Below, piece by piece: positions 4,967-12,139 of a stretch of 12,139 nucleotides of DNA. Location of the stretch: contig JAYTCQ010000295.1 of assembly GCA_043736395.1 (NCBI GenBank), forward strand, positions 1-12,139. Direction: 5' to 3'. Both the position numbers and the translations under genes were made by a program. The notes under the pieces are model-generated. The model was given only the letters and a program-made list of their open reading frames with translations. It ran no database searches and was not told where the DNA came from. Numbering within the stretch: the stretch's first letter is position 1; the number at the start of each line of letters is the position of its first letter. The DNA is from JAFDVL01 sp043736395 (GTDB lineage Bacteria > Acidobacteriota > Blastocatellia > RBC074).

Positions 4967-7900
4967 ATGAGTACGAGCTTCAATTTCACGAAAAATAAAA
5001 AGTTTCTCGATATTTCAAGTGCCATCGGGATTGCCTTAAAAGGAATTCAAGACGTGGATGTGTTGGCGGCGATTACCACAAATAAAAAATTTCCAACGCG
5101 AAAAATTGAAATTGGCTCACTCCAGTTTTCCGCCAGTACGAATCAGGATATTTCCTTCGGGACAAAGAATAATGGGAAGGTGAAATTCAGTGGCAGTGCG
5201 AGTGCTTTTGCCGGGCTTGGTGTCTATCCTGATCCAAAAGATATGCTCAAAGCGTTGCGGCTCAACGAAAGTTTTAATGACAACTTAGCTGACGGGTTGC
5301 TGCTGGAGAAAGATAAAGATGCAAATTATCTGGCACTACGTTGGGGTTATGACTTGCGAGGTTCCGTCCAAGGTTCGTTGGCGTTAGGTGCGCCTGGCGG
5401 AATTACATTTGGTGTGGATGGCAGCCGTGAAGGTGTGTATGCGGTCGTTCGTAAATTGACGAACACGATGGGCGCGACAGATGCGATTCAGGAAACGGTG
5501 AGCAGTTGGATGATGCCGAGTCACGTTTCTACTTTTTCTGATCTTGAACCGGGAACGTGGTTGATTGCTGAAGTTGATGGCTCAGTGCAGGCAAAGATTG
5601 GAGCGAAATTTGGTTATGATTTTAACTGGGTACGCGAAGCAAAATTGGGTGGTCTCGAAGGCGACATCGGTTTGCGGGTTCAACTTGGCGTAGATGCCAC
5701 ACTCAATTTTTTTGCCAGTGGAAATTACGCAGTTGTCATCAGCCGCGAATCCGATGACAAAGTCATTCGTCTCCAACTTTTTAAAATGGCAAAAAAAGGG
5801 TTGGGATTTTCGTTTCATGCCGGGGCAGAGGTCGGTGCCGATTTTACGAATTTCCTCCCTGATTCGGCAGACGATTTTGTCGCGGCTGTCTTTGGCGTAC
5901 ACGGTGCGCAGATCGTCAAAGATTTACAGATTCTCGACAAATGGACAGACCCGAATCAGGACTTCTCAGAAATTATTGCGGGGCTGACAAGCGAATATAC
6001 GCAGAAGCTGGTCAAGGCTGTCACGGGGATTGATCCGAAAACTGAATTTGAAAAAGCGCGTGGAGTGATTCGCGGTTTTCTCAAACAATGGAATGAATTA
6101 GATCATCGCGTCGCGACGTTATTGTGGAAGTTGGTAGAAGAAAAAGTTGACCTGGCTGACGTGCGTAAAGTCGCTAACCTGATTGCGAACGGGGGAGCGA
6201 ACGACTATAAAAAAATACTTCAGGAACAGCTTAAGACGGTGGATTTTTTCAATTCGCCAGTTGGGCGCTGGCTTGAATCGGTCGCGGTTGATAGCCTCAT
6301 GCGTCCTCTTAACAGCGGCAGTGAATTTGAACAATTGCAATTGCTGGCGCGCCGTACTCTTGGGTTATTGGACGGCTCCACGCTCGAAAACGTCTTATCC
6401 AAATTGCAGGATTACATCAACAAAAACCTGCACATTGATCAAATCACAAAAATTGTAAATGAGACAAGTTTCAAGAAACTGGATGGTTTACTTCAGGCGA
6501 AAATGGCGGCATTTCTTGGTGAGAAATTTGATTTCTCCAACCTGAATAAAATTAAAGACTCAATTAATTTAGTGCTGAGCAAACGGATCTTATTTTATGA
6601 AAAAGCACTCGAAGCTTTGAATCATCAATATGAATTTTCGTTTGCGGCTACGTATCAAAGTACGACGACGAAAACTGCGCTTTTGGATATAAGTTTTGAT
6701 TTTTCTAAATCAGTCGGAGATTTGTTGGCACGTGCGATTGACGGTGATTTTGATTCGCTGCTGATTACTCCCAAGAAAGGAGTCACGCTGAATACAGCCT
6801 CTTTGACGCACGGCATCAAAAGGCAAAGTCACGTCGAAGTCACAATTCCATTTTTCAAATTCACCTCCGATCATTTTAATGAATCACTGGCGCGGGTATC
6901 AGTTGACAGGGGAATCAATGCCGAACAGGGAAGAGTTCTGGTTTATGAATTAGACGCACATGACGAAGTGCTGGATCAGGTTCGGGGCAAGTCAATTCGT
7001 GACAGCAGTCTGACCATCGGCGCAACGCTGCATCAGGGCTTAGGCGATTTGCGCGTCCATTCGAAAGCCTCGTTTTCTTATGAATACTCTTTGCGACAAG
7101 CAGTCAAAGGGATGCGGAGTGATTTTTTGCTGCATCAACTCAGACCATCCGTGAATACATATTTTAGCCACCTCTTTAACTCCTCTCTGCCAGAAGGTCA
7201 CACTAGCACTTTGGATGATTGGATTGCTGATTCAGACAAAGCGATGGATCAGATTGAAAATAATGGGACAGGAAATTTTGGCAATACTTTGATTACACTC
7301 AATGTGAGTTTACCTGGTGAAGTTGGAGCGGCGTGGCTGACCGCACCGAAGGAGGAACGTTCGACTGCCTATATGCGAATGTCGCGGAACCTGCAAGCCA
7401 GGCTCAAAGAGATGATTCCGTTCTGTCACTTTGAGGATGCGGACAATTATAAAAATATTGATCCTGCTGCTGCCTTACTGATGTATGCGGCAATGCCCGT
7501 GACGACCAACATTCGAATTCAGAATGGAACTGTTCAGTTCAATCGCGACGAAAAAACGTTCTGGGATTTTATGAGTCCGGATGAGCGGGAAGCGATGATT
7601 GAATCACCACAGGCGGCGGCGAATCTGATGCGCCTGCTGGAACAAGTTCATCAGCGACTCAGCAATTTACCCGGCTTTGGCAGTACCGCAAAGTTTTATG
7701 AACCGGGACAACAAGCACTAACTAGGATTGCCAGCGCTGCGATAAGTTCGGCCAGAAATCAATTCCACAGCTTGTTATTTGTCGAAGCGACAATGATTCA
7801 CGAAGCAGTGCAGACAGGTCGCAAGCTGGCAGAATTCGTCGCGAGCGCAGAAGAAAAACCTTCTGACGCAATCCAATTTCTCGCCGAGTTTGGAGCGAAA

Positions 7901-8149
7901 GTTACACAGGCGTTTCACGGTAATCTCAGAAGTATTTATGGGGGGAACGCCTTGCGTCCACTGGGTGCCATGATCTTTCTGGAAGCGGCACGCGTACTTG
8001 ATCCGCTGAAGGGTGAAATTGCACCTACCGCAACGCTCCAGCTCAGTGTTTTGAAACAGGCACTGGCCTTTCCACCCGCGAAATTCCCACTGCATAAAAA
8101 GCCAAAAAACGATGAGCTTTTATTACAGGAAATGCTCGTGAATCTATGA
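4967..8149 (+). CDS. Large protein of unknown family, first gene of a two-gene cassette
   Basis: The protein has 1060 residues. The ATG at 4967 is preceded by AGGGG at 4956-4960, 6 nt away. I do not recognise the family. There is no signal peptide (it starts MSTSFNFTKNKKFLD) and no hydrophobic stretch long enough for a membrane helix. Four zones are visible. Residues about 1-300 alternate short polar/apolar strands rich in Gly, Ser and Phe (SLQFSAST, GKVKFSGSASAF, GDIGLRVQLGVDATLNF), which suggests a beta-barrel or stacked sheet. About 300-555 is helical and charged. About 555-705 is again strand-rich (YEFSFAATYQS, FSYEYSLRQ). About 705-1060 is mostly helical. I count one cysteine, C820. The next gene starts 10 nt after its stop and carries a peptidoglycan-binding domain, which hints at a shared envelope or extracellular role. 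Possibilities include a structural, secreted or toxin-like protein; none is shown by the sequence. Confidence 0.9.
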   Translation: MSTSFNFTKNKKFLDISSAIGIALKGIQDVDVLAAITTNKKFPTRKIEIGSLQFSASTNQDISFGTKNNGKVKFSGSASAFAGLGVYPDPKDMLKALRLNESFNDNLADGLLLEKDKDANYLALRWGYDLRGSVQGSLALGAPGGITFGVDGSREGVYAVVRKLTNTMGATDAIQETVSSWMMPSHVSTFSDLEPGTWLIAEVDGSVQAKIGAKFGYDFNWVREAKLGGLEGDIGLRVQLGVDATLNFFASGNYAVVISRESDDKVIRLQLFKMAKKGLGFSFHAGAEVGADFTNFLPDSADDFVAAVFGVHGAQIVKDLQILDKWTDPNQDFSEIIAGLTSEYTQKLVKAVTGIDPKTEFEKARGVIRGFLKQWNELDHRVATLLWKLVEEKVDLADVRKVANLIANGGANDYKKILQEQLKTVDFFNSPVGRWLESVAVDSLMRPLNSGSEFEQLQLLARRTLGLLDGSTLENVLSKLQDYINKNLHIDQITKIVNETSFKKLDGLLQAKMAAFLGEKFDFSNLNKIKDSINLVLSKRILFYEKALEALNHQYEFSFAATYQSTTTKTALLDISFDFSKSVGDLLARAIDGDFDSLLITPKKGVTLNTASLTHGIKRQSHVEVTIPFFKFTSDHFNESLARVSVDRGINAEQGRVLVYELDAHDEVLDQVRGKSIRDSSLTIGATLHQGLGDLRVHSKASFSYEYSLRQAVKGMRSDFLLHQLRPSVNTYFSHLFNSSLPEGHTSTLDDWIADSDKAMDQIENNGTGNFGNTLITLNVSLPGEVGAAWLTAPKEERSTAYMRMSRNLQARLKEMIPFCHFEDADNYKNIDPAAALLMYAAMPVTTNIRIQNGTVQFNRDEKTFWDFMSPDEREAMIESPQAAANLMRLLEQVHQRLSNLPGFGSTAKFYEPGQQALTRIASAAISSARNQFHSLLFVEATMIHEAVQTGRKLAEFVASAEEKPSDAIQFLAEFGAKVTQAFHGNLRSIYGGNALRPLGAMIFLEAARVLDPLKGEIAPTATLQLSVLKQALAFPPAKFPLHKKPKNDELLLQEMLVNL

Positions 8150-8159
8150 AAGGAAAGAT

Positions 8160-9068
8160 ATGAAACTACCAGAAATAATCGCAAATAATGCAAGTATTGA
8201 CCTGAGAGATTTAAGCCTTGATCGCGCTCTGGCCGGCGACATTCAGACGCGTCTCAATCAGCTTGGCTGCTTAGACCCACCAATAGATGGCGACTTCGGC
8301 CCCGTCTCAATTTTAGTCTTGCGAGAATTTGCTAAACAAGTTGGGATTACTTTTGACGAAACATTTGATGCGCAATTAGCGGAGGCATTAATTGATGCGA
8401 GTGAAGGTACATTTCTGCCTTTAATTGTAGGAAATGATTTCGCCAGCCGGATCGTAAAGTATATGCAACTGCGCAATTTTTGGTTTTCGAAATTACCCGG
8501 ATTCCTCAACATTGTTTACGTCGAAGGCGTCAATCAAAACGGCAGCCTCAATAATGACGAATTTAATAAATTCAATGATCGTCGCATCGTCTTCACGATT
8601 GAGGATGGAGTCCCAACAATTCAGTTCAACGTTCTTGCGACGACGGAGCCGGGAAGATTTTTTACGGAAAATCCCTTGAATCCTGCCGGAGCTGCGCGCA
8701 TCGCATTTGGTCAGTACAAAGCCTGGCGAGTTGGCACTCATAAGCGCGGCACTTCGACTGCGCACGAAGCACTAGTGCAAGTCAATGATGTAGCCGTTCA
8801 TCGTGACCTCAATAAAGACGGGAAGCGCACTGGAGACAAGATATTTGTCAGCAGCGGATTTGGCGTCAATCAGCATTCGGGACACAACGTCGATCCCAAC
8901 AATATTGGCAAAGCCAGTGCCGGTTGTCTGGTGAGTCAAAGCAATGATGATCACAAAGAATTTATGAGATTCGTGAAGACAGATCCCCGCTTCAAAAAAG
9001 CCAGCAGAGGTTACACCTATCTCAGTTCAACTATTGCAGGTGATGATTTGAAAGATAAGATTGGATGA
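8160..9068 (+). CDS. Peptidoglycan-binding protein with L,D-transpeptidase-like C-terminal domain
   Basis: The protein has 302 residues. ATG 8160 is 10 nt after the upstream stop, with AAGGAAAG in the gap, so the two genes are very likely one operon. Residues about 22-60 match a PG_binding_1 domain (IQTRLNQLGCLDPPIDGDFG). The C-terminal part, from about residue 80, ends in a region with a DxNxDG-type loop (D216, N218, D220, G221, D226), then NQHSGH (H239, H242) and SAGC with C256. The spacing His...Ser-Ala-Gly-Cys resembles the active site of the L,D-transpeptidase/YkuD-like group, where it is usually SHGC. It also resembles a less-studied domain in PG-binding proteins of phages and rhizobia, where RDxNxDGxRxGD precedes the SxGC motif. 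A cell-wall cleaving or cross-linking reaction is therefore inferred. No signal peptide is visible, so export would need another route or lysis. Confidence 0.8.
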   Translation: MKLPEIIANNASIDLRDLSLDRALAGDIQTRLNQLGCLDPPIDGDFGPVSILVLREFAKQVGITFDETFDAQLAEALIDASEGTFLPLIVGNDFASRIVKYMQLRNFWFSKLPGFLNIVYVEGVNQNGSLNNDEFNKFNDRRIVFTIEDGVPTIQFNVLATTEPGRFFTENPLNPAGAARIAFGQYKAWRVGTHKRGTSTAHEALVQVNDVAVHRDLNKDGKRTGDKIFVSSGFGVNQHSGHNVDPNNIGKASAGCLVSQSNDDHKEFMRFVKTDPRFKKASRGYTYLSSTIAGDDLKDKIG

Positions 9069-9089
9069 TGATGTTCGATTTTTTCAGAC

Positions 9090-11693
9090 TTAATTTTCAC
9101 CAATCAAAACAAACGGAGCCCAGTAATACGGATGCCGCCAGGCGCGTTTTTCGCTTTTCAATAATTCCAATTTTGCCTGCCGTAACGCTTCGTCTTTGGA
9201 TTTTTCTTGCTGAAGATTTTTATAGAAAGCTTTCATTAACGAAGCCGTAGCTCCGTCGTTGACGTTCCATAAACTCACGACTACGCTTTTTGATCCAGCG
9301 TATAAAAAGGCGCGCGACAATCCGATCATTCCTTCGCCGTTGAGTAATTTTCCGAGTCCGGTTCGACACGCGGAGAGGGTGACCACATCGGCATTCATTT
9401 TCAAGCGCATCACCTCGCCCATCTGCAATACGCCATCATCTTTGGAATTGGATTCTGACGAAAGTACCAGTCCGGAACGAGCCGGAAAATCTTCGTCAAT
9501 GATGCCGTGTGCGGCAAAATGAACGTAGCGGAATTTGTCGAGGCTGGCGGTTTTGACATTTTGTTCACACGCTTCTTTTCCTAAAAAAATTTGCTGTTCG
9601 GAGCGGGGAAATAAAAGCGCGATGTCGTTGATTTCACGTCGAGTGTTTGGCAATTGCGTCAGTTCAATTCCACGATTTTGTGATGATGAGAGCGCGAGAG
9701 AAATGCTTTTTTTCTCAGGTTTAGCGACAGAATATTCCGGATCACCAAAGCCGAGATATCCAGTTTGCGCTGAAGCAGAAGCGATATTTTTCAGTGATTG
9801 TAAAGCCGTCGCCGAAGGCGCATAGCTGATCGCAAATCGTTCAAGTAAATATTCTGAACCACCTGATTTTATTGGACGGCTGAGCGTTTCAAACGGTAAA
9901 TATCCAAGCGATCCATCCGCGACAATAATTAATTTTTTGGCAGTCGCGAGATGCGGCTCCAAGGGCAGGAACAGCTTTTGATACAGTTGATTTCCGCTGT
10001 TTTGCAATTGCTGCAAAGCGTTATTCATGGTCAGTGAAGAAACCTTCGCAGTTAACGATTCTTGCTGCCGTGAAATCAGTTCATTGAGCTTATTTCTTCC
10101 AGGCAATGTGACGGCTGAGATTTTTCCGCGATGCACAACCCACGCGTATGAATTGGTTGCGCCGAGGACGAATTCAATCAAGGCAGTGTTCGCGTCCAGT
10201 TCAGTTGATAATTGTTCGGGTTTGATCGGGTGTGGATATTTGATGCTGGCGTAGCGGGGAGTTGAGCGAAGGATTTCAGCCTGATAATTTTCAAGATCAG
10301 ATTCGGCAATTTGCAATTCTTTTTTAAGAATTTTTTCGCGCTCGGCGACTAGGTTTTTACTCTGCAAAGATTTTTGAATTCGGGTAATTGCATCGAACAA
10401 TTTATTTTCACAAAGGATTTGTTCTGCGCTGAGGTCACGCCGCAAATCAATGCGCGATTCAGTCAAAATATCCAGAAACGAACGCGCGTGATAGGCTTCG
10501 GCAACTTCCAAAGCTTCGTTCGATTGTTTCAGGTTCATGAGCTGAAAAATAAATCGTTCGAAGACAGTGTGCCGCAGTGCGACTAATCCGGCGCGGGAAC
10601 TTTCAGTGTTCATTACCGAAGTTCGAGCGCGTTCGACGATGGCTACGGATTTACGAAAACTATTGAGAGAATCTTCATCTTTTCCTAATGCTTTTTGAAT
10701 TTCAGCCAGATAAAAAACCAAGCGCCATTCTGAAGAATTGCTGCCATCCTGTTGGAGCATTGAAAGAGCTGTTTCGACATTGGCAAGTGCTCTGGGGAAA
10801 TTGCCCAGATTGAATTGTACCCATCCGAGTTCGCCTAGCGACTGCGCTTCACTTAGCCGAATTTTAAATTGCCTGGATAAGTCGAGCGCATTTTGCAGAT
10901 GAAGTTCTGCCTGAACGAAGCGATTTAATTTGGTGTTGACAACTCCGGCAAAATACTCGAATTCAATTCTGAACGCGGTGGATGATTTATCTGTCACCAA
11001 TGTTTGCAACTGTTCGATAGTGCTGAGACAAGAATCAAAATTTTTTCGCTCTAATTCTAAATATCCCTGCTTAAGCAAAACCGCTTCGATTAAGCCTCTG
11101 GCATTTCCGCCTGTATCCTTTATTTCCAGGGCAATTTTTAAAGCATCTCGGAACCATAATTCAGCATTGGCGACATCACCGGAATTGAAATACGTTGTCC
11201 CAAGATTGCTTGAAGCAGAGGCTTCACCCAGCCGATTTCCTTGTTGTCGTTGCAGAGCAAGTGCGCGTTGGAAGAAATAAAAAGCTTCATCGAAAAGACC
11301 AGTCGTACGCAGTAAAACTCCCGCGCTGTTCAAGGCTAATCCATGTGTGGCGTGATCATTTTGTTGATCAGCGAGTGTCGCTGTTTGTTTGAAGTCGTTG
11401 ATTGCGGCGTTAACTTTTCCGGAATGAAATTTCGCCGTTGCTACTTGCAATAAGGTCTGCGTTTGTCTTTTGGGATCGCCAGTTTTTTGACTTAGCTGAA
11501 AAGCTGATTCTGCTTTTTGTAACGCTTCTTCAAAATTTCCTTTCCCGAAGAGTAGGCGATTGTCTTTTAAAATTTGATCTATGAGTGCAGCTTCTGGCGA
11601 TGGAGTAGGTTGAGCGTTTGGCAAGGATTGTGAACGCGCATTCGCGAAGAACACGAAGCATAAAAGTAAAACTGTCAGCGTGGAATTTTTCAT
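9090..11693 (-). CDS. Secreted TPR-CHAT domain protein, probable caspase-like peptidase
   Basis: The protein has 867 residues. Residues 1 to about 22 are a Sec signal peptide (MKNSTLTVLLLCFVFFANARS). Residues about 40-390 are a series of tetratricopeptide repeats (for example GNFEEALQKAESAFQLSQ, GLFDEAFYFFQRALALQ, GNFPRALANVETALSM). A charged helical linker follows. From about 470 to the end is a CHAT domain with VADGSLGYLPFETL near 590. The His motif is HFAAHG (H725, H729) and the Cys motif is LSACRTG (C776). The catalytic His (H729) and Cys (C776) are both present, so peptidase activity is plausible. The C-terminal HPYYWAPFVLIG is typical of the family. The substrate is unknown; the signal peptide places it in the periplasm or outside. 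It follows the upstream gene by 21 nt on the same strand. No Shine-Dalgarno is visible before its ATG. It converges on the cassette gene, with 21 nt between the two stops. Confidence 0.9.
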   Translation of the reverse strand: MKNSTLTVLLLCFVFFANARSQSLPNAQPTPSPEAALIDQILKDNRLLFGKGNFEEALQKAESAFQLSQKTGDPKRQTQTLLQVATAKFHSGKVNAAINDFKQTATLADQQNDHATHGLALNSAGVLLRTTGLFDEAFYFFQRALALQRQQGNRLGEASASSNLGTTYFNSGDVANAELWFRDALKIALEIKDTGGNARGLIEAVLLKQGYLELERKNFDSCLSTIEQLQTLVTDKSSTAFRIEFEYFAGVVNTKLNRFVQAELHLQNALDLSRQFKIRLSEAQSLGELGWVQFNLGNFPRALANVETALSMLQQDGSNSSEWRLVFYLAEIQKALGKDEDSLNSFRKSVAIVERARTSVMNTESSRAGLVALRHTVFERFIFQLMNLKQSNEALEVAEAYHARSFLDILTESRIDLRRDLSAEQILCENKLFDAITRIQKSLQSKNLVAEREKILKKELQIAESDLENYQAEILRSTPRYASIKYPHPIKPEQLSTELDANTALIEFVLGATNSYAWVVHRGKISAVTLPGRNKLNELISRQQESLTAKVSSLTMNNALQQLQNSGNQLYQKLFLPLEPHLATAKKLIIVADGSLGYLPFETLSRPIKSGGSEYLLERFAISYAPSATALQSLKNIASASAQTGYLGFGDPEYSVAKPEKKSISLALSSSQNRGIELTQLPNTRREINDIALLFPRSEQQIFLGKEACEQNVKTASLDKFRYVHFAAHGIIDEDFPARSGLVLSSESNSKDDGVLQMGEVMRLKMNADVVTLSACRTGLGKLLNGEGMIGLSRAFLYAGSKSVVVSLWNVNDGATASLMKAFYKNLQQEKSKDEALRQAKLELLKSEKRAWRHPYYWAPFVLIGEN

Positions 11694-11714
11694 ATAAAAA
11701 CGAAGCGTAATCGT

Positions 11715-12139
11715 TCAATTTCTCAGCACCGACAACTTATATTCCCCAATTAAATCAAGCTTTTCGCCTTTGGAGCCAAAAGCTTTGACGACGTATTTTC
11801 CAGACTTAAAATTTAACGCAGGAACGTTCACAGCAAGCGCGCCGTAGCTATTTAATTTGGCTCCGTTCACAGTCGTGATCAATTTTTTTGCATCATCAAA
11901 AATCTGCAATTGATAAGTAGTAAAACGTGGATCGGGAGCCAGCTCAATCCAGAGCGTAGCGACGTTTGACGAAGAGGGAATTTTTAGTACGTTGCTCTCA
12001 GCCTTAGCGTCTCGTTGCGCTTCCAATAATACTATAGAAGCGTTGGCTTCGACCTGTCCAACGGGTTCCAGGAGTGGCTTGGTTTGCGCTACTTGTTGTT
12101 CGATTTGGAGTTTAAATTTTTCCTGCTCCGCTTTCGTGA
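11715..12139 (-). CDS. C-terminal part of a probable anti-sigma-type regulator (5' end outside window)
   Basis: The frame is open from the right edge to TGA at 11715-11717, about 140 codons. It starts with a polar, Gln/Glu/Lys-rich probable coiled coil (KAEQEKFKLQIEQQ). It then enters a beta-type domain (SNVATLWIELAPDPRF, YQLQIFDDAKKLI, GKYVVKAFGSKGEKLDLIGEY, ending YKLSVLRN). This layout matches what I recall of zinc-finger anti-sigma proteins in Acidobacteriota, where a cytoplasmic zinc finger, a membrane helix and a coiled coil precede an extracytoplasmic beta domain ending in SVLR. The zinc finger and membrane helix would lie beyond 12139, so the assignment is inferential. An internal TTG at 12024-12026 is in frame, but the reading frame clearly extends upstream of it. 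The TPR-CHAT gene follows in the same direction, probably in one transcript. Confidence 0.65.
   Translation of the reverse strand, partial: TKAEQEKFKLQIEQQVAQTKPLLEPVGQVEANASIVLLEAQRDAKAESNVLKIPSSSNVATLWIELAPDPRFTTYQLQIFDDAKKLITTVNGAKLNSYGALAVNVPALNFKSGKYVVKAFGSKGEKLDLIGEYKLSVLRN

Noticed and set aside
5582..5902. Frames on both strands inside the 1060-codon gene (also 5694-5987 and 6183-6458)
   Set aside because: They are fully inside the long frame, without ribosome sites or recognisable sequence.
9059..9105. GATTGG/CCAATC inverted repeat as a bidirectional terminator between the convergent genes
   Set aside because: Only 6 bp with a 35-nt loop; too weak, and both arms lie inside coding sequence.
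9065..9250. Plus-strand frame starting at the stop of the PG-binding gene
   Set aside because: It runs antisense to the conserved end of the CHAT domain and has no recognisable product.
11530..11718. Minus-strand 62-codon frame overlapping the CHAT start
   Set aside because: It overlaps the well-supported signal peptide of the CHAT protein in another frame and starts at a TTG without a ribosome site.

Overview
The window reads as chromosomal DNA of an environmental Gram-negative bacterium. Acidobacteriota (a Blastocatellia-like lineage) is my best guess. The guess rests on a secreted TPR-CHAT protein next to an anti-sigma-type C-terminal domain, the style of the LuxR-type HTH remnant, and the SYLF and MCDYSL-type small proteins. 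It comes from family memory, not from a search. I see no rRNA, tRNA, CRISPR array, insertion sequence or phage structural gene. Position 1 falls on the arm of a palindrome and position 12139 falls inside a gene, so the window may be a whole contig or an arbitrary cut.

Left part (1-1059) is decayed. It holds a 66-nt imperfect palindrome at the very edge, an orphan LuxR/GerE helix-turn-helix remnant on the minus strand without its receiver domain, and a minus-strand small gene of the MCDYSL family split by a frameshift exactly at an 8-G homopolymer. A 277-nt divergent intergenic region with overlapping small inverted repeats follows.

Metal part (1060-4187) lies on the plus strand. It has a secreted methionine-rich protein (about 24 Met in a mature chain of about 140 residues, plus Cys and His), which looks like a periplasmic soft-metal binder. 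Then comes an intact P-type ATPase of the magnesium-transporting MgtA/MgtB type. A truncated SYLF/Ysc84-like lipid-binding protein (4373-4735) ends abruptly in mid-domain and marks a probable breakpoint.

Central cassette (4967-9068) is two tightly spaced plus-strand genes. The first encodes a 1060-residue protein I cannot assign to any family. The second encodes a 302-residue protein with a peptidoglycan-binding domain and a C-terminal domain with an L,D-transpeptidase-like His...Ser-Ala-Gly-Cys motif. Neither has an N-terminal signal peptide. This pair is the strongest candidate for an undescribed system. The DNA here looks clearly more AT-rich than the mgtA region.

Right part (9090-12139) is on the minus strand and converges on the cassette with only 21 nt between stop codons. 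It encodes the C-terminal part of a probable anti-sigma or membrane-anchored regulator (cut by the window edge) followed by a secreted TPR-CHAT protein with an intact His-Cys dyad. The pair resembles the sigma/anti-sigma/CHAT gene clusters known from Acidobacteriota; a sigma factor gene, if present, would lie beyond 12139.
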